Source of the DNA: Pseudomonadota bacterium | GTDB lineage: Bacteria; Pseudomonadota; Gammaproteobacteria; Competibacterales; Competibacteraceae | Length of the DNA stretch: 62,611 nt | NCBI GenBank assembly: GCA_030917925.1 | Contig: JAUPTV010000102.1 | Coordinates: forward strand, 1-62,611 | Direction of reading: 5' to 3' | Shown: positions 8,411 through 19,592 of the stretch, in pieces | How positions within the stretch are numbered: the first letter of the stretch is position 1 | Layout of the letters: each line of letters opens with the position of its first letter | The notes under the pieces: model-generated | Seen by the model: the letters and a program-made list of their open reading frames with translations, nothing else | Databases searched by the model: none | What the model was told of the DNA's origin: nothing | Program-made: the position numbers and the translations under genes

Positions 8411-10765
8411 ATGAGCGAGGAACAGGTCAACATCGAAGTCAACGGCATCCCGCTGAAGGCGCGCAAGGGCGCGATGCTCATCGAGGTCACCGATGAAGCG
8501 GGCATTCCCATCCCCCGTTTCTGTTACCACAAGAAGCTGTCCATTGCCGCCAATTGCCGGATGTGTCTGGTCGAGGTGGAAAAAGCGCCGAAGCCGCTGC
8601 CAGCCTGCGCGACGCCGGTGATGGAGGGCATGAAGGTTTATACCGAATCACCCAAGGCGCTCGCGGCGCAGAAAGGCACTATGGAGTTCCTGCTGATCAA
8701 TCATCCGCTGGACTGCCCGATTTGTGATCAGGGCGGTGAGTGTGAATTGCAGGACGTGGCGCTGGGCTATGGCGGCGATGTGTCGCTTTTCACTGAGCGC
8801 AAGCGGGTGGTGCAGGACAAGGATATTGGCCCGCTGATCGCCACTGAAATGACCCGCTGTATTCATTGCACCCGCTGTGTGCGCTTTGGCGAAGAGATCG
8901 CCGGGTTGCGTGAGTTGGGCGCTACCGGTCGCGGCGAGTTCGTGGAAATCGGCACCTATGTCTCCAAGACTGTTATTTCGGAGTTATCCGGCAACGTTAT
9001 CGACCTGTGTCCGGTCGGGGCGCTGACTGCTAAGCCGTCCCGCTACAAGGGTCGTTCCTGGGAATATGTGCAACATGCGGCCATTGCGCCGCATGATTCG
9101 GTCGGCTCCAACATTTATATTCATACCCTGCGCGGTCAGGTGATGCGGGTCGCCCCTCGGGAAAACGAGTTGGTGAATGAAACCTGGATTTCCGACCGTG
9201 ACCGCTTCAGCTACGAAGGCATTTACAGCGCTGACCGTTTGGCCAAGCCGCTGATCAAGGGCATTGAGGCAGGTTGGGAAGCGGCACTGGAAGCGGCGGC
9301 CAGTGGATTGAAAGAGGTTATCGCCCGGCATGGCGCGGACGCCGTGGGCTTCCTGATTTCGCCCACCGCTACCGTTGAGGAACTGTATCTGGCGCAGAAA
9401 CTGGCGCGAGGTCTGGGCGTCGCGAATATCGATCATCGCCTGCGGCAAGCCGATTTCAGCGATCAGGGCAGTGCGCCGGCGTTCCCCTGGTTGGGACAGA
9501 CGATTGAAGACCTGGAAAAGGTTAAAGCGGCGCTGCTGATTGGTTCGAATGTCCGCATGGAGCAACCACTAGCCGGACATCGGCTGCGCAAGGCGGCGCT
9601 GGCCGGCGGTCAGGTCATGTTTATCAATCCGCGTGATTTTGATTTTCGCTTCCCGGTCGCCGCCAAAGTGATTGCCGATCCCGTCGGTATGATCGCCGCT
9701 TTGGCGGGTGTGGCTCAGGCCGTTGCTGATGCGAAGGGTGTTGCGCTACCGGCGAATCTGGCCAGTCTGGCGACGGGCGTTCCCAGTGACGCCGAATGCG
9801 CCATGGCTGCGCATTTGACGCAAGCGCCAGCGACGGTGCTGCTGGGCAATCTGGCGATGGCTCATCCGGCCTTTGCCCAACTGCGGGCGCTGGCCGGCTT
9901 CATCGCGCAGCAGACCGGCGCACAACTGGGTTATTTGCCGGAAGCCGCTAATTCAGCGGGTGGCTGGCTGGCTGGCGCATTGCCGCATCGTGGGCCAGGC
10001 GGTCAGCGAGCGTCTACGATGGGTCTGGATGCGCGGGCCATGCTGGAGTCGCCGTGCAAAGCCTACATGCTGCTGGGCGTAGAGCCACACCTAGACTGCT
10101 GGGATGGCGCTGCGGCGCTGAAAGCCCTACAGGGCGCGGAACTGGTGATTTCGCTCAGTCCCTACTCGGGACTGGCGGGTAAGAGTCAGACACAGGTGAT
10201 TCTGCCCGTGGCGACGTTTGCCGAAACGTCAGGGACTTATGTCAACGCTGAGGGACTCTGGCAGAGCTTCAATGGCGCCAGCAAGCCGTTGGGCGAGTCC
10301 CGTCCGGCCTGGAAAGTGCTGCGCGTGCTAGGCAATTTGTGCAAGGTGGAGGGCTTCGACTACACCAGTTCCGAAGACGTGTTGGCCGAAGCGCAAAACG
10401 CCTGTGCGTCAGTGAAACCGGATAATACCGTTCATCTCGACCAGTCTTTTACACCCTTCCGGGCGGATGGGCTGTTGCGGATGGCGGAAGTGCCGATTTA
10501 CGCGACCGACCCATTGGTGCGGCGTGCGCCTTCGCTGCAAGCGAGTGCGCTAACGCGGCCTGCTGAAGTACGGCTGCATCCCGAGGTTGCCCAGGCGCTG
10601 GGCGTGGCTGGACGCGAGCAGGTGCAGGTGCGGCAGAACGGCATCGCGGTCGATTTGCCGCTGGTGCTGGATGAGACCGTTCCCCAGGGCTGCGCCTGGA
10701 TTCCGGCAGGATTGAACGGCAGCGTGGCGCTTGGCCCCGCCGTCGGCCCCGTGGCGATTCAATAA
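8411..10765 (+). CDS. nuoG: NADH-quinone oxidoreductase subunit G
   Basis: The large Fe-S subunit (784 residues) of the NADH module, related to molybdopterin oxidoreductases. The N-terminal 2Fe-2S domain has [18 protein letters not shown] (N1b). It is followed by [14 protein letters not shown] (His/Cys ligands of N5) and the 4Fe-4S domain [10 protein letters not shown] with LCPVGALT (N4). The rest is the molybdopterin-oxidoreductase-like region, which in complex I no longer binds the cofactor. The length is at the shorter end for bacterial NuoG and resembles betaproteobacterial forms. nuoH begins 16 bp later. Confidence 0.96.
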   Translation: MSEEQVNIEVNGIPLKARKGAMLIEVTDEAGIPIPRFCYHKKLSIAANCRMCLVEVEKAPKPLPACATPVMEGMKVYTESPKALAAQKGTMEFLLINHPLDCPICDQGGECELQDVALGYGGDVSLFTERKRVVQDKDIGPLIATEMTRCIHCTRCVRFGEEIAGLRELGATGRGEFVEIGTYVSKTVISELSGNVIDLCPVGALTAKPSRYKGRSWEYVQHAAIAPHDSVGSNIYIHTLRGQVMRVAPRENELVNETWISDRDRFSYEGIYSADRLAKPLIKGIEAGWEAALEAAASGLKEVIARHGADAVGFLISPTATVEELYLAQKLARGLGVANIDHRLRQADFSDQGSAPAFPWLGQTIEDLEKVKAALLIGSNVRMEQPLAGHRLRKAALAGGQVMFINPRDFDFRFPVAAKVIADPVGMIAALAGVAQAVADAKGVALPANLASLATGVPSDAECAMAAHLTQAPATVLLGNLAMAHPAFAQLRALAGFIAQQTGAQLGYLPEAANSAGGWLAGALPHRGPGGQRASTMGLDARAMLESPCKAYMLLGVEPHLDCWDGAAALKALQGAELVISLSPYSGLAGKSQTQVILPVATFAETSGTYVNAEGLWQSFNGASKPLGESRPAWKVLRVLGNLCKVEGFDYTSSEDVLAEAQNACASVKPDNTVHLDQSFTPFRADGLLRMAEVPIYATDPLVRRAPSLQASALTRPAEVRLHPEVAQALGVAGREQVQVRQNGIAVDLPLVLDETVPQGCAWIPAGLNGSVALGPAVGPVAIQ

Positions 10766-10781
10766 TAACCAGGATGGGATC

Positions 10782-11804
10782 ATGGAAACCTTGCTGACGA
10801 TCATCTTCACCCTCCTGAAAATCATGGTTGTGCTGATGCCACTGCTGATCGCAGTGGCGTATCTGACCTTCGCTGAACGCAAGATTATCGGCTATATGCA
10901 GGTTCGGCTGGGTCCGAACCGGGTCGGTCCCAAGGGCTGGCTCCAGCCGATTGCCGACGCCATGAAGCTGATGTTCAAGGAGATCATCTTGCCGAGCCGG
11001 GCGAACCGCTTTTTGTTCGTCCTGGCCCCGGTGATCTCTTTTGGACCCGCGCTGGCCGCCTGGGCCGTCGTGCCCTTTGGCGATGGCATGATGATTTCTC
11101 ATCTGGACGCCGGACTGCTGTATCTGCTGGCGCTGACCTCGCTGGGCGTGTACGGCGTCATCATCGCCGGTTGGGCCTCAAACTCGAAATACGCTTTCCT
11201 GGGTGCCATGCGCTCGGCGGCGCAGATCGTCGCCTACGAAATCGCCATGGGCTTTGCGTTGGTAGGTGTGCTGATGGCGGCGGGTAGTTTGAATCTGAAT
11301 CAGATTGTGCTGGCGCAGCAGGGTAGTGTGCTGCACTGGTACTGGTTGCCGTTGTTGCCGCTGTTTGCGATCTATTTCATCTCCGGCGTGGCGGAAACCA
11401 ACCGTGCGCCCTTTGACGTGGCGGAAGGCGAGTCGGAAATTGTGGCCGGTTTCCATGTGGAATATTCGGGGATGGCCTTTGCGGTGTTCTTCCTGGCTGA
11501 ATACGCCAACATGATTTTGGTCGCGGCGCTGGCCTCAACCTTGTTTATGGGCGGCTGGCTGTCGCCCTTCGAGGGTATTCCGGTATTGGGCGAACTCTTC
11601 GCCTTCGTGCCCGGCGCGATCTGGCTGATTATCAAGATCTCGCTGTTGTTATTGCTGTTCCTGTGGTTCCGCGCCACTTTCCCGCGTTATCGCTACGATC
11701 AGATCATGCGGCTGGGCTGGAAAGTGTTTATTCCGGTCACGCTGGTCTGGCTGTTGGTGATCGGGTTAGGCGTGCTGGGCCAGGTCGGTCCGTGGTTTGA
11801 TTGA
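10782..11804 (+). CDS. nuoH: NADH-quinone oxidoreductase subunit H
   Basis: Membrane subunit (340 residues, about eight helices) that links the quinone site to the proton pumps. Diagnostic segments are [30 protein letters not shown] near the N-terminus and [28 protein letters not shown] in the middle, whose acidic residues form the E-channel. The ATG at 10782 is preceded by AGGATGGG. An in-frame extension to 10731 lies in the end of nuoG and is not family-like. Confidence 0.96.
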   Translation: METLLTIIFTLLKIMVVLMPLLIAVAYLTFAERKIIGYMQVRLGPNRVGPKGWLQPIADAMKLMFKEIILPSRANRFLFVLAPVISFGPALAAWAVVPFGDGMMISHLDAGLLYLLALTSLGVYGVIIAGWASNSKYAFLGAMRSAAQIVAYEIAMGFALVGVLMAAGSLNLNQIVLAQQGSVLHWYWLPLLPLFAIYFISGVAETNRAPFDVAEGESEIVAGFHVEYSGMAFAVFFLAEYANMILVAALASTLFMGGWLSPFEGIPVLGELFAFVPGAIWLIIKISLLLLLFLWFRATFPRYRYDQIMRLGWKVFIPVTLVWLLVIGLGVLGQVGPWFD

Positions 11805-11817
11805 GCGGAGAGTGCGT

Positions 11818-12315
11818 ATGAATACCCTGAACTCGATTCGTTACTACTTCAAGAGCTTCATGCTCTGGGAGTTGCTGCTCGGTCTGCGGTTGACCGGCCG
11901 CTATATGTTCTCCAAGAAGATCACCGTGGAGTACCCGGAAGAGCTTACGCCAATTTCGCACCGCTTCCGGGGATTACACGCCCAGCGCCGTTATCCGAAC
12001 GGTGAAGAGCGGTGTATTGCCTGTAAATTGTGTGAAGCCGTCTGCCCGGCGCTGGCGATTACCATTGAATCGGAACAGCGGGCCGATGGCGGGCGGCGCA
12101 CCACCCGCTATGACATCGATCTGTTCAAGTGCATTTTCTGCGGGTTCTGCGAAGAAGCTTGTCCGGTCGACGCCATCGTGGAAACTCGAGTGTTTGAATA
12201 TCATTTCGAGAAACGCGGCGAGCAGATCATGACCAAGGAGAAGTTGCTGGCTCATGGCGACCTCTGCGAGGCGCAGATTGCTGCCGACCGGGCTGCTGAT
12301 GCGGCTTACCGCTGA
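11818..12315 (+). CDS. nuoI: NADH-quinone oxidoreductase subunit I (N6a/N6b clusters)
   Basis: Ferredoxin-type subunit with two [4Fe-4S] clusters that pass electrons from NuoG to NuoB. The 165-residue protein has the two motifs [12 protein letters not shown] and [12 protein letters not shown], which together bind N6a and N6b, and the membrane-contacting N-terminus [19 protein letters not shown]. The start at 11818 has GGAGAG upstream; a TTG at 11797 overlaps the nuoH end and is less likely. nuoJ follows after 41 bp. Confidence 0.96.
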   Translation: MNTLNSIRYYFKSFMLWELLLGLRLTGRYMFSKKITVEYPEELTPISHRFRGLHAQRRYPNGEERCIACKLCEAVCPALAITIESEQRADGGRRTTRYDIDLFKCIFCGFCEEACPVDAIVETRVFEYHFEKRGEQIMTKEKLLAHGDLCEAQIAADRAADAAYR

Positions 12316-12356
12316 GTCCCATTGCCCGATAACGACGAATAAAGACAGGTCTCCTC

Positions 12357-12992
12357 ATGGGATTTGAAAAATTTCTCTTCTACGTCTTCGCCCTGATCCT
12401 GATCTTCGCGGCGGTCCGGGTGATTACGGTGCGCAACCCGGTTCATGCTGCGTTGTTTCTGGTGCTGGCGTTTTTCACCAGCGCCGCGCTCTGGCTGTTG
12501 ATTGAAGCCGAGTTCCTGGCCATCGCCATGGTGCTGGTGTATGTCGGCGCAGTGATGGTGCTGTTCCTGTTTGTGATTATGATGCTGGACATCAACGTTG
12601 ATCCGGTGCGGGAGGGTTTCATTAAATACCTGCCGGTTGGCGCAACGGTCGCCCTGCTCATCGTCATTGAAATGGGGTTGGTGGTGAGTTCCAGCTATTT
12701 CAGCGGCGACCAGTACCGACTGATCGCCCATGCCGCTGACTACAGCAATACCAAGGAACTGGGTAGCGTCCTGTATACCTTCTACGTCTATCCGTTCGAG
12801 ATTGCTTCGGTGATCCTGCTGGTCGCTATTGTCGCTGCTATTTCGTTGACCATGCGTCGCCGGGAAGGCGTTAAAACCCAGAATCCTGGTGAACAGGTGC
12901 GGGTGTCGCGGAATGACCGGCTGCGGGTGGTGAAGATGGCACCGGAAAAAAAACAGGTTCCCCAATCGCTGATCCCGGACAACAAGGATTGA
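12357..12992 (+). CDS. nuoJ: NADH-quinone oxidoreductase subunit J
   Basis: Membrane subunit (211 residues) with five helices. The conserved third-helix block [19 protein letters not shown] is the site of the pi-bulge and rotation seen in complex I structures. The C-terminal 45 residues ([23 protein letters not shown] onward) are hydrophilic and variable. It lies 4 bp before nuoK, consistent with tight operon packing. Confidence 0.95.
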   Translation: MGFEKFLFYVFALILIFAAVRVITVRNPVHAALFLVLAFFTSAALWLLIEAEFLAIAMVLVYVGAVMVLFLFVIMMLDINVDPVREGFIKYLPVGATVALLIVIEMGLVVSSSYFSGDQYRLIAHAADYSNTKELGSVLYTFYVYPFEIASVILLVAIVAAISLTMRRREGVKTQNPGEQVRVSRNDRLRVVKMAPEKKQVPQSLIPDNKD

Positions 12993-12996
12993 AACG

Positions 12997-13302
12997 ATGA
13001 TCGAACTGACGGATTATCTCGTGCTGGGCGCTATCCTGTTTTGTCTCAGCATCGCCGGCATCTTTCTGAATCGGAAAAATGTCATTATTCTGCTGATGTC
13101 GATTGAGTTGATGCTGCTGGCGGTGAATTTCAATTTCATCGCGTTTTCGCAGTTCCTTGGCGACACCATCGGCCAGGTTTTTGTCTTCTTCATCCTGACG
13201 GTGGCGGCGGCTGAATCCGCGATTGGCCTGGCGTTGCTGGTGGTGTTGTTCCGTAACCGCCGCACCATCAATGTCGCCGACCTCGATACGCTGAAGGGAT
13301 AG
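12997..13302 (+). CDS. nuoK: NADH-quinone oxidoreductase subunit K
   Basis: Small three-helix subunit (101 residues) homologous to MrpC. It carries the two membrane glutamates of the proton pathway, in [13 protein letters not shown] and in [17 protein letters not shown]. The length is exactly that of most bacterial NuoK. It sits between nuoJ and nuoL with 4-5 bp spacers. Confidence 0.97.
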   Translation: MIELTDYLVLGAILFCLSIAGIFLNRKNVIILLMSIELMLLAVNFNFIAFSQFLGDTIGQVFVFFILTVAAAESAIGLALLVVLFRNRRTINVADLDTLKG

Positions 13303-13307
13303 CCATC

Positions 13308-15260
13308 ATGCAAAACGTCTATCTTTGGATTGTGCTATCACCCCTGCTTGGCGCGGCCATTGCGGGGCTGTTTGGCCGCAAGATTGGCCGTGCCGGCGCT
13401 CACTGGGTGGCGATTATCGGCGTGGCGATTTCCTTTCTGTTGTCGCTGGTCGTGCTACGTCATCACGTCTTCGATGGCGCTCCGGCTTATAACGAGTCGG
13501 TCTACACCTGGATGGTCGTCGAAGGCATCCGCCTGGAAATCGGCTTCCTGGTCGATAATCTGACGGCGGTGATGATTTCTACCGTGACTTTTGTGTCGCT
13601 GATGGTTCATATCTACACCATTGGCTATATGCACGATGATGACGGTTATCAGCGTTTCTTCAGCTATATCGCGCTGTTCACCTTCGCTATGCTGATGCTG
13701 GTCATGGCGAACAACTTCCTGCAACTGTTCTTCGGTTGGGAAGGCGTGGGTCTGGTGTCGTATCTGCTCATCGGCTTCTGGTATAAACGCGAGAGCGCCA
13801 TTTTCGCCAGCCTCAAGGCGTTCCTGGTGAATCGGGTCGGTGATTTTGGCTTCCTGCTGGGCATCGCCGCAGTGCTGATGGCGTTCAACAGCCTGGACTA
13901 CGCTGACGTATTCGCCGCCGCTCCGCTGATGGCGGGCATAACGGTACAGATTATTCCTGGCGTCGATTGGTCACTGATGACACTAACCTGCATCCTGCTG
14001 TTTATCGGCGCGATGGGGAAATCGGCGCAGGTGCCGTTGCATGTCTGGCTGCCGGATTCCATGGAAGGTCCTACCCCCATCTCCGCGCTGATCCACGCGG
14101 CGACGATGGTGACTGCCGGTATCTTTATGGTGGCGCGCATGTCGCCACTGTTTGAACTGTCGGAAACCGCACTGAGTTTCGTGCTAATCATCGGTTCGAT
14201 TACGGCCCTGTTCATGGGCTTTCTGGGCATCGTCCAGAACGACATCAAGCGGGTGGTGGCTTATTCCACGCTTTCACAACTCGGTTATATGACGGTTGCG
14301 CTCGGTGTGTCGGCCTACTCGGCGGCGTTTTTCCACCTGATGACCCATGCGTTCTTCAAGGCCCTGCTGTTCCTGGGCGCGGGTTCGGTGATTATCGCCA
14401 TGCACCATGAGCAGGATATCCGCAAGATGGGCGGCCTGTGGAAGTACATGCCCATTACCTGGATCACCTTCCTGCTGGGTACCCTGGCGTTGATCGGCAC
14501 CCCCGGTTTCGCGGGCTTCTACTCGAAGGACAGTATTCTGGAAGCGGTGCATTACTCGACAATTCCCGGTGCCGGTTTCGCTTACTTTGCGGTGATCCTC
14601 GGTGTGTTTGTGACCTCGTTCTATTCCTTCCGCCTGTATTTCCTGGTGTTCCACGGCAAGGAGCGGATGGATCATCACACTCAGGAACATCTGCATGAGA
14701 CGCCAGCGGTCGTGACTGTGCCGCTGATCCTGCTGGCGATTCCTTCGGTCGTCATCGGCGCCATGGCCATTGAACCGCTGCTGTTCGGCGATGTGTTCAA
14801 AGGCATTATCGCGGTAGCGCCGGCGCATGATGTTTTGCAGCAACTCGGTGAACATTTCCATGGGGCGTTCAATTTTGCCCTGCATGGCGTGACCGGCCTG
14901 CCGTTCATTCTGGTGCTGGCGGGTTTCGGTTCGGCGTTCTACCTGTATATGGTCAAGCCGGAATTGCCGGGTTTGATTCAGCAGAAAGTCACCGTGTTGT
15001 ACGACATCATGGTGCGCAAGTATCTGTTTGACGAAATCTACCAGTTGGTCTTCATGCGCGGCAGCCAAAGCCTCGGTAAAGTGATGTGGAAATACGGCGA
15101 CGCCGGCTTGATTGACGGGTTGATGGTGAACGGTACGGCGCGACTGGTCGGCTGGTTCAGCGCCATGACCCGGCATGTGCAGACCGGTTATCTCTATACC
15201 TACGCGTTCGCCATGATCATCGGCCTGCTGATCCTGCTGACCTGGTTCGTTGCCCGCTAA
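13308..15260 (+). CDS. nuoL: NADH-quinone oxidoreductase subunit L
   Basis: Distal antiporter-like proton-pumping subunit (650 residues, about 16 helices including the C-terminal lateral helix). Diagnostic segments are FFGWEGVGLVSYLLIGFWY, with the essential Glu of helix 5, and KSAQVPLHVWLPDSMEGPTPISALIHAATMVTAG, with the helix 7-8 Lys and His. The C-terminal VRKYLFDEIYQLVFMRG region leads into the lateral arm. Spacers to nuoK and nuoM are 5 and 18 bp. Confidence 0.97.
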   Translation: MQNVYLWIVLSPLLGAAIAGLFGRKIGRAGAHWVAIIGVAISFLLSLVVLRHHVFDGAPAYNESVYTWMVVEGIRLEIGFLVDNLTAVMISTVTFVSLMVHIYTIGYMHDDDGYQRFFSYIALFTFAMLMLVMANNFLQLFFGWEGVGLVSYLLIGFWYKRESAIFASLKAFLVNRVGDFGFLLGIAAVLMAFNSLDYADVFAAAPLMAGITVQIIPGVDWSLMTLTCILLFIGAMGKSAQVPLHVWLPDSMEGPTPISALIHAATMVTAGIFMVARMSPLFELSETALSFVLIIGSITALFMGFLGIVQNDIKRVVAYSTLSQLGYMTVALGVSAYSAAFFHLMTHAFFKALLFLGAGSVIIAMHHEQDIRKMGGLWKYMPITWITFLLGTLALIGTPGFAGFYSKDSILEAVHYSTIPGAGFAYFAVILGVFVTSFYSFRLYFLVFHGKERMDHHTQEHLHETPAVVTVPLILLAIPSVVIGAMAIEPLLFGDVFKGIIAVAPAHDVLQQLGEHFHGAFNFALHGVTGLPFILVLAGFGSAFYLYMVKPELPGLIQQKVTVLYDIMVRKYLFDEIYQLVFMRGSQSLGKVMWKYGDAGLIDGLMVNGTARLVGWFSAMTRHVQTGYLYTYAFAMIIGLLILLTWFVAR

Positions 15261-15278
15261 CCTGGAAGAAGAAAAACC

Positions 15279-16796
15279 ATGCTGTCGGAACTGCCTTTGC
15301 TGAGTCTTGTCATCTGGTTCCCGATCCTCGGCGGCATCGCGGTGCTGTTCGTGGGCGATGAAAGCCCGGCTCGCGCCAAAGCGCTGGCCCTCACGGTGTC
15401 GATCCTGAGCTTTCTGTTCAGTATCCCGCTGTTTTCACACTTTGACGCGACGACCGCGGCGATGCAATTCCAGGAGTTTGTGCCCTGGATTCCCGCGTTC
15501 AGCGTGAACTACCATCTGGGCGTTGATGGCTTCTCGATGCCGTTGATTCTGCTCACCGCGTTTATGACCGTGGTGGTCGTGATCGCCGGTTGGGAAGTGA
15601 TTCAGTACCGGATCGCCCAGTACATGGCCGCTTTCCTGATCATGGAAGGGCTGATGATTGGCGTATTTGCCGCACTGGACGCCCTCCTGTTCTATGTGTT
15701 TTTCGAGGCGATGCTGATCCCGATGTTCCTGATTATCGGCATCTGGGGAGGACCGCGCCGGGTGTACGCGACGATCAAGTTCTTCCTGTACACCTTCCTC
15801 GGCTCGGTATTTATGCTGATCGCCCTGATCTACATGTACAACCAGGCCAATAGCTTCGAGATCCTGGACTTCCACAAGCTGCCGCTGAGCATGACCGAAC
15901 AGGTATTGATCTTCTTCGCCTTCCTGCTCGGGTTCGCGGTCAAGGTGCCGATGTGGCCGGTGCATACCTGGTTGCCGGACGCCCATGTCGAAGCGCCTAC
16001 CGGCGGTTCAGTGATTCTGGCGGCGATTACCCTGAAGATCGGCGGCTACGGTTTTCTGCGGTTCGCGCTGCCGATCACGCCGGATGCAGCAGCGATGCTG
16101 GATTGGCTGGTGATCACTATGTCGCTGGTGGCGGTGGTCTATATTGGCCTGGTCGCCCTGATTCAGCAGGACATGAAGAAGCTGATCGCCTACTCGTCGA
16201 TTGCCCACATGGGCTTTGTCACGCTGGGGTTCTTCATCGTGTTCGGTATCGAGCGCAGCACCGGCAGTTTGAGCGGCGCGGCGATGGGTATCGAGGGCGG
16301 CATGGTGCAAATGGTGTCGCACGGCTTCATTTCTGGCGCCCTGTTCCTCTGCGTCGGCGTCCTGTATGACCGGATGCATTCCCGGCAGATTAAGGACTAC
16401 GGCGGCGTCGCCAACACCATGCCGATTTTCGCGGCGTTCATGGTGCTGTTTGGCATGGCTAACTCCGGGTTGCCGGGCACCTCCGGGTTCGTCGGTGAAT
16501 TTATGGTCATCCTGAGCAGCTTCAAGGCCAGTTTCTGGATCGCGTTCCTGGCGTCTTTCACGCTGATTCTGGGCGCGGCCTATACGCTATGGCTGATCAA
16601 ACGGGTGATCTTCGGCGAGATTGGCAACGCCCACGTCGCCGCGTTGCAAGACGTGAACACCCGGGAAATCATTATGCTGAGCCTGCTGGCTGCTGCGGTG
16701 CTACTGGTGGGCGTCTGGCCTGACCCGTTGACGGCGGTTATGCACGCCTCGGTGGATAATTTGTTGCAGCACATCACTGCGTCCAAGCTGCTGTAA
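15279..16796 (+). CDS. nuoM: NADH-quinone oxidoreductase subunit M
   Basis: Middle antiporter-like proton pump of complex I (505 residues, about 14 helices). The key segments are FYVFFEAMLIPMFLIIGIWGG, with the conserved Glu, and KVPMWPVHTWLPDAHVEAPTGGSVILA. KKLIAYSSIAHMGFVTLGFF carries the helix 8 Lys. Sequence and length are standard for proteobacterial NuoM. nuoN begins 39 bp later. Confidence 0.97.
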   Translation: MLSELPLLSLVIWFPILGGIAVLFVGDESPARAKALALTVSILSFLFSIPLFSHFDATTAAMQFQEFVPWIPAFSVNYHLGVDGFSMPLILLTAFMTVVVVIAGWEVIQYRIAQYMAAFLIMEGLMIGVFAALDALLFYVFFEAMLIPMFLIIGIWGGPRRVYATIKFFLYTFLGSVFMLIALIYMYNQANSFEILDFHKLPLSMTEQVLIFFAFLLGFAVKVPMWPVHTWLPDAHVEAPTGGSVILAAITLKIGGYGFLRFALPITPDAAAMLDWLVITMSLVAVVYIGLVALIQQDMKKLIAYSSIAHMGFVTLGFFIVFGIERSTGSLSGAAMGIEGGMVQMVSHGFISGALFLCVGVLYDRMHSRQIKDYGGVANTMPIFAAFMVLFGMANSGLPGTSGFVGEFMVILSSFKASFWIAFLASFTLILGAAYTLWLIKRVIFGEIGNAHVAALQDVNTREIIMLSLLAAAVLLVGVWPDPLTAVMHASVDNLLQHITASKLL

Positions 16797-16835
16797 GGCG
16801 TCTGGCGAAAAGCATCGGACAATAGGGAAAACTCA

Positions 16836-18275
16836 ATGAACTTTGTCGCCCCTGATTTTATGCCGGTCCTGCCGGAGATCTTCGTCCTGACCATGACCTG
16901 TTTGATCCTGGTTATTGACGTATTTCTGGAGCAACGGCAGCGCCATATTACCTACGGGCTGGCGCAGATAACGCTGCTGGGCGCGGCCCTGCTGACAGTG
17001 CTGACTTATGCTCAGGCTCCAGTGACCACCATGTTTGGTCACTACATCAAGGATGCCATGGGCGATTTGCTCAAGCTGTTTATCTATTTATCAGCCGCCG
17101 CGGTGTTTCTGTACTCGCGTGACTATCTGCGCCAGCGCAATCTGTTCAAGGGCGAGTACTACGTCCTGGGCCTGTTCGGCGTTCTGGGCATGATGATTAT
17201 GGTGTCGGCGCACAGCCTGCTCAGTGTGTATCTGGGTCTGGAACTGCTGTCACTGTCGCTGTATGCGCTAGTGGCGACGGATCGTGATTCACCGGTCGCC
17301 TCGGAAGCGGCCATGAAGTACTTTGTGCTCGGTTCGCTGGCGTCAGGTATGTTGCTGTACGGGATGTCGATGATCTATGGCGCGACCGGCAGTATCGATT
17401 TGCAGGTCGTGGCGGACGCGGTATCACAACAGAGTCGGGATCATCTGGTGCTGGTATTTGGCCTGGTCTTCCTGGTGGTGGGGCTAGCGTTCAAACTGGG
17501 CGCGGTGCCGTTCCACATGTGGGTGCCGGATGTCTACCAGGGTGCGCCGACGTCGGTCACGCTGTATATCGGTTCAGCGCCCAAGCTGGCGGCGTTCGCG
17601 CTGATGATGCGGATTCTGGTGGATGGTCTGGGGACCTTGCAGGGCGACTGGCAGCAGATGCTGATCATTCTGGCGATGCTGTCCATCGGCTTGGGTAATC
17701 TGGTAGCGATTGCGCAGACCAATATCAAACGGATGTTGGCCTATTCGACGATTTCCCATGTGGGCTTCCTGCTGCTGGGCATTCTGTCCGGCACTCCAGA
17801 AGGTTATGCGGCCTCGATGTTCTACACCATCGTCTATGTGTTGATGGCGGTGGGGGCTTTCGGCGTGATTATCATGCTGAGTCGCTCCGGCTTTGAAGCG
17901 GAGAACATTGACGACTTCAAGGGCCTGAATGATCGTAGTCCATGGCTGGCCTTCCTGATGATGATGATCATGATGTCGATGGCCGGTGTGCCGTTCCTGG
18001 TGGGGTTCTACGCCAAGTGGGTGGTGTTGCAGGCGGTCGTGGACATCGGTCTGGTCTGGCTGGCGCTGTTCGGCGTGGTGTTCTCGGTGATCGGTGCCTT
18101 CTACTATCTGCGCGTGGTGAAGTGCATTTACTTCGACAAGCCGGAGCAGAGCGCGACCATCGAACTGAGTCGGGATACGGAGATTGTCATCAGCGCCAAT
18201 GGGTTGATCCTGGTCGTGCTGGGTCTGTATCCGACTGGACTCATGGCGTTGTGCGCCGCCGCGTTGCTGAACTGA
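16836..18275 (+). CDS. nuoN: NADH-quinone oxidoreductase subunit N
   Basis: Third antiporter-like subunit (479 residues, about 14 helices). Recognisable blocks are [43 protein letters not shown] and [19 protein letters not shown], which hold the conserved Lys residues that replace some acidic positions in NuoN. It is the last recognised complex I subunit in the operon, and the DUF2818 gene follows 16 bp later. Confidence 0.97.
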   Translation: MNFVAPDFMPVLPEIFVLTMTCLILVIDVFLEQRQRHITYGLAQITLLGAALLTVLTYAQAPVTTMFGHYIKDAMGDLLKLFIYLSAAAVFLYSRDYLRQRNLFKGEYYVLGLFGVLGMMIMVSAHSLLSVYLGLELLSLSLYALVATDRDSPVASEAAMKYFVLGSLASGMLLYGMSMIYGATGSIDLQVVADAVSQQSRDHLVLVFGLVFLVVGLAFKLGAVPFHMWVPDVYQGAPTSVTLYIGSAPKLAAFALMMRILVDGLGTLQGDWQQMLIILAMLSIGLGNLVAIAQTNIKRMLAYSTISHVGFLLLGILSGTPEGYAASMFYTIVYVLMAVGAFGVIIMLSRSGFEAENIDDFKGLNDRSPWLAFLMMMIMMSMAGVPFLVGFYAKWVVLQAVVDIGLVWLALFGVVFSVIGAFYYLRVVKCIYFDKPEQSATIELSRDTEIVISANGLILVVLGLYPTGLMALCAAALLN

Positions 18276-18291
18276 GGCGGACTTAGCGGAT

Positions 18292-18624
18292 ATGTCTCAA
18301 GGTCTGGTCATCGGCCTGTGGCTGGGGTTGGCGGTGCTGGCCGCCAACCTGCCTTGGCTGAGTGAGCGTTGGTTGTTGGTGATCGCCCGCCCTGATCGGC
18401 GGGCGAAGCCGTTTTGGTTTCGGCTGGTGGAGTGGAGCTTACTGTATGGCCTGATGGCCGGTATCGGCTTCGGGTTTGAGTACAAGGCCACCGGTGCGGT
18501 CCACACCCAGGATTGGGAGTTTTATACCGTGACGCTGTGCCTGTTTGCGGTTAGCGCCCTGCCGGGGTTTATCTACTGCTATCAGTTGCGGCGGTTATTG
18601 GAACAGGCAGGTCGGGCGGGGTAA
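18292..18624 (+). CDS. DUF2818 family membrane protein
   Basis: A 110-residue protein with three predicted transmembrane segments (about residues 6-24, 45-66 and 76-97). It matches the DUF2818 family, which commonly follows nuoN in Beta- and some Gammaproteobacteria and has no established function. The 16-bp spacing from nuoN places it in the nuo operon, so a role in assembly or stability of complex I is a reasonable but untested inference. The pattern LAANLPWLSERWLLV at the N-terminus is typical of the family. Confidence 0.85.
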   Translation: MSQGLVIGLWLGLAVLAANLPWLSERWLLVIARPDRRAKPFWFRLVEWSLLYGLMAGIGFGFEYKATGAVHTQDWEFYTVTLCLFAVSALPGFIYCYQLRRLLEQAGRAG

Positions 18625-18720
18625 GGGGATAACCTGGGGTTGCTTGGCCAGGCTTTTGCTGCACTGCAATATAAAACCGTGTATAGTCAGACCGCTTGTA
18701 GCCAGTGTTGTGGAGCGGTC

Positions 18721-19590
18721 ATGTCGAAACAGTACCCTATCATTGCCATTACGGGTTCCTCCGGGGCCGGCACCTCGACGGTGCGCGTGGCGATGGAACA
18801 CATTTTTCGGCGAGACGGGATTAATGCGGTCACCGTGGAAGGCGACAGCTTTCATCGCTATGACCGTTTCGAGATGCAGCAACAAGTGGAACAGGCGTTG
18901 CGGGATGGTCGCCATCTCAGCCATTTCGGACCCGAAGGCAACCTGTTTGACCGACTGGAGGCGCTGTTCATGGAGTACAGCGAGCACGGAACAGGATTAA
19001 GGCGCTACTATCTGCATGACCCGGAAGAAGCCCGATCCCGTGGCCGGGAACCGGGGATGTTCACACCCTGGACGCAACTTCCTTCAGGCACCGATCTGCT
19101 GTTTTACGAGGGTCTGCATGGCGGAATAGTCACTGATAAAGTGAATGTCGCCCGCTATGTGGATTTGCTGATTGGGGTCGTGCCGATTGTGAACTTGGAA
19201 TGGATTCAGAAAATTCATCGCGACACCGCCGAACGCGGCTACAGTCCGGAAGCCGTGACGGATAATATCCTGCGGCGGATGCACGATTACACGCATCACA
19301 TCGTGCCGCAATTCTCCCGCACGGACATCAACTTCCAGCGGGTGCCGACGGTTGATACTTCGGATCCCTTCGCTGCCCGCGACATTCCAACGCTGGATGA
19401 GAGTTTCGTGGTCATCCGCTTTCGGGAGCCGCGCAAGACTCAGCCGGATTTTACCTACCTCTTGCACATGATCCATGATTCCTTTATGTCGCGCCGCAAC
19501 ACGATTGTGGTGCCGGGCGGCAAGATGGGATTCGCCATGGAACTCATTTTGCAGCCACTGATCGAGCAACTCATTCGCCGGGAATATTAG
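18721..19590 (+). CDS. prkB: Phosphoribulokinase (PrkB/CbbP family)
   Basis: ATP-dependent kinase that converts ribulose 5-phosphate to ribulose 1,5-bisphosphate, a Calvin-cycle step. The 289-residue protein has the variant P-loop ITGSSGAGTST near residue 10, as in the proteobacterial class I enzymes. It also has VEGDSFHRYDRFE with the catalytic acidic residues, LFYEGLHGG and QFSRTDINFQRVPTVDTSDPF. The ATG at 18721 follows GGAGCGG; an in-frame opening at 18640 covers a promoter-like region (TATAAA at 18670). No RubisCO or other cbb gene is in the window, so whether it serves autotrophy or is an orphan PrkB as in E. coli cannot be decided here. Confidence 0.92.
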   Translation: MSKQYPIIAITGSSGAGTSTVRVAMEHIFRRDGINAVTVEGDSFHRYDRFEMQQQVEQALRDGRHLSHFGPEGNLFDRLEALFMEYSEHGTGLRRYYLHDPEEARSRGREPGMFTPWTQLPSGTDLLFYEGLHGGIVTDKVNVARYVDLLIGVVPIVNLEWIQKIHRDTAERGYSPEAVTDNILRRMHDYTHHIVPQFSRTDINFQRVPTVDTSDPFAARDIPTLDESFVVIRFREPRKTQPDFTYLLHMIHDSFMSRRNTIVVPGGKMGFAMELILQPLIEQLIRREY

Positions 19591-19592
19591 AA

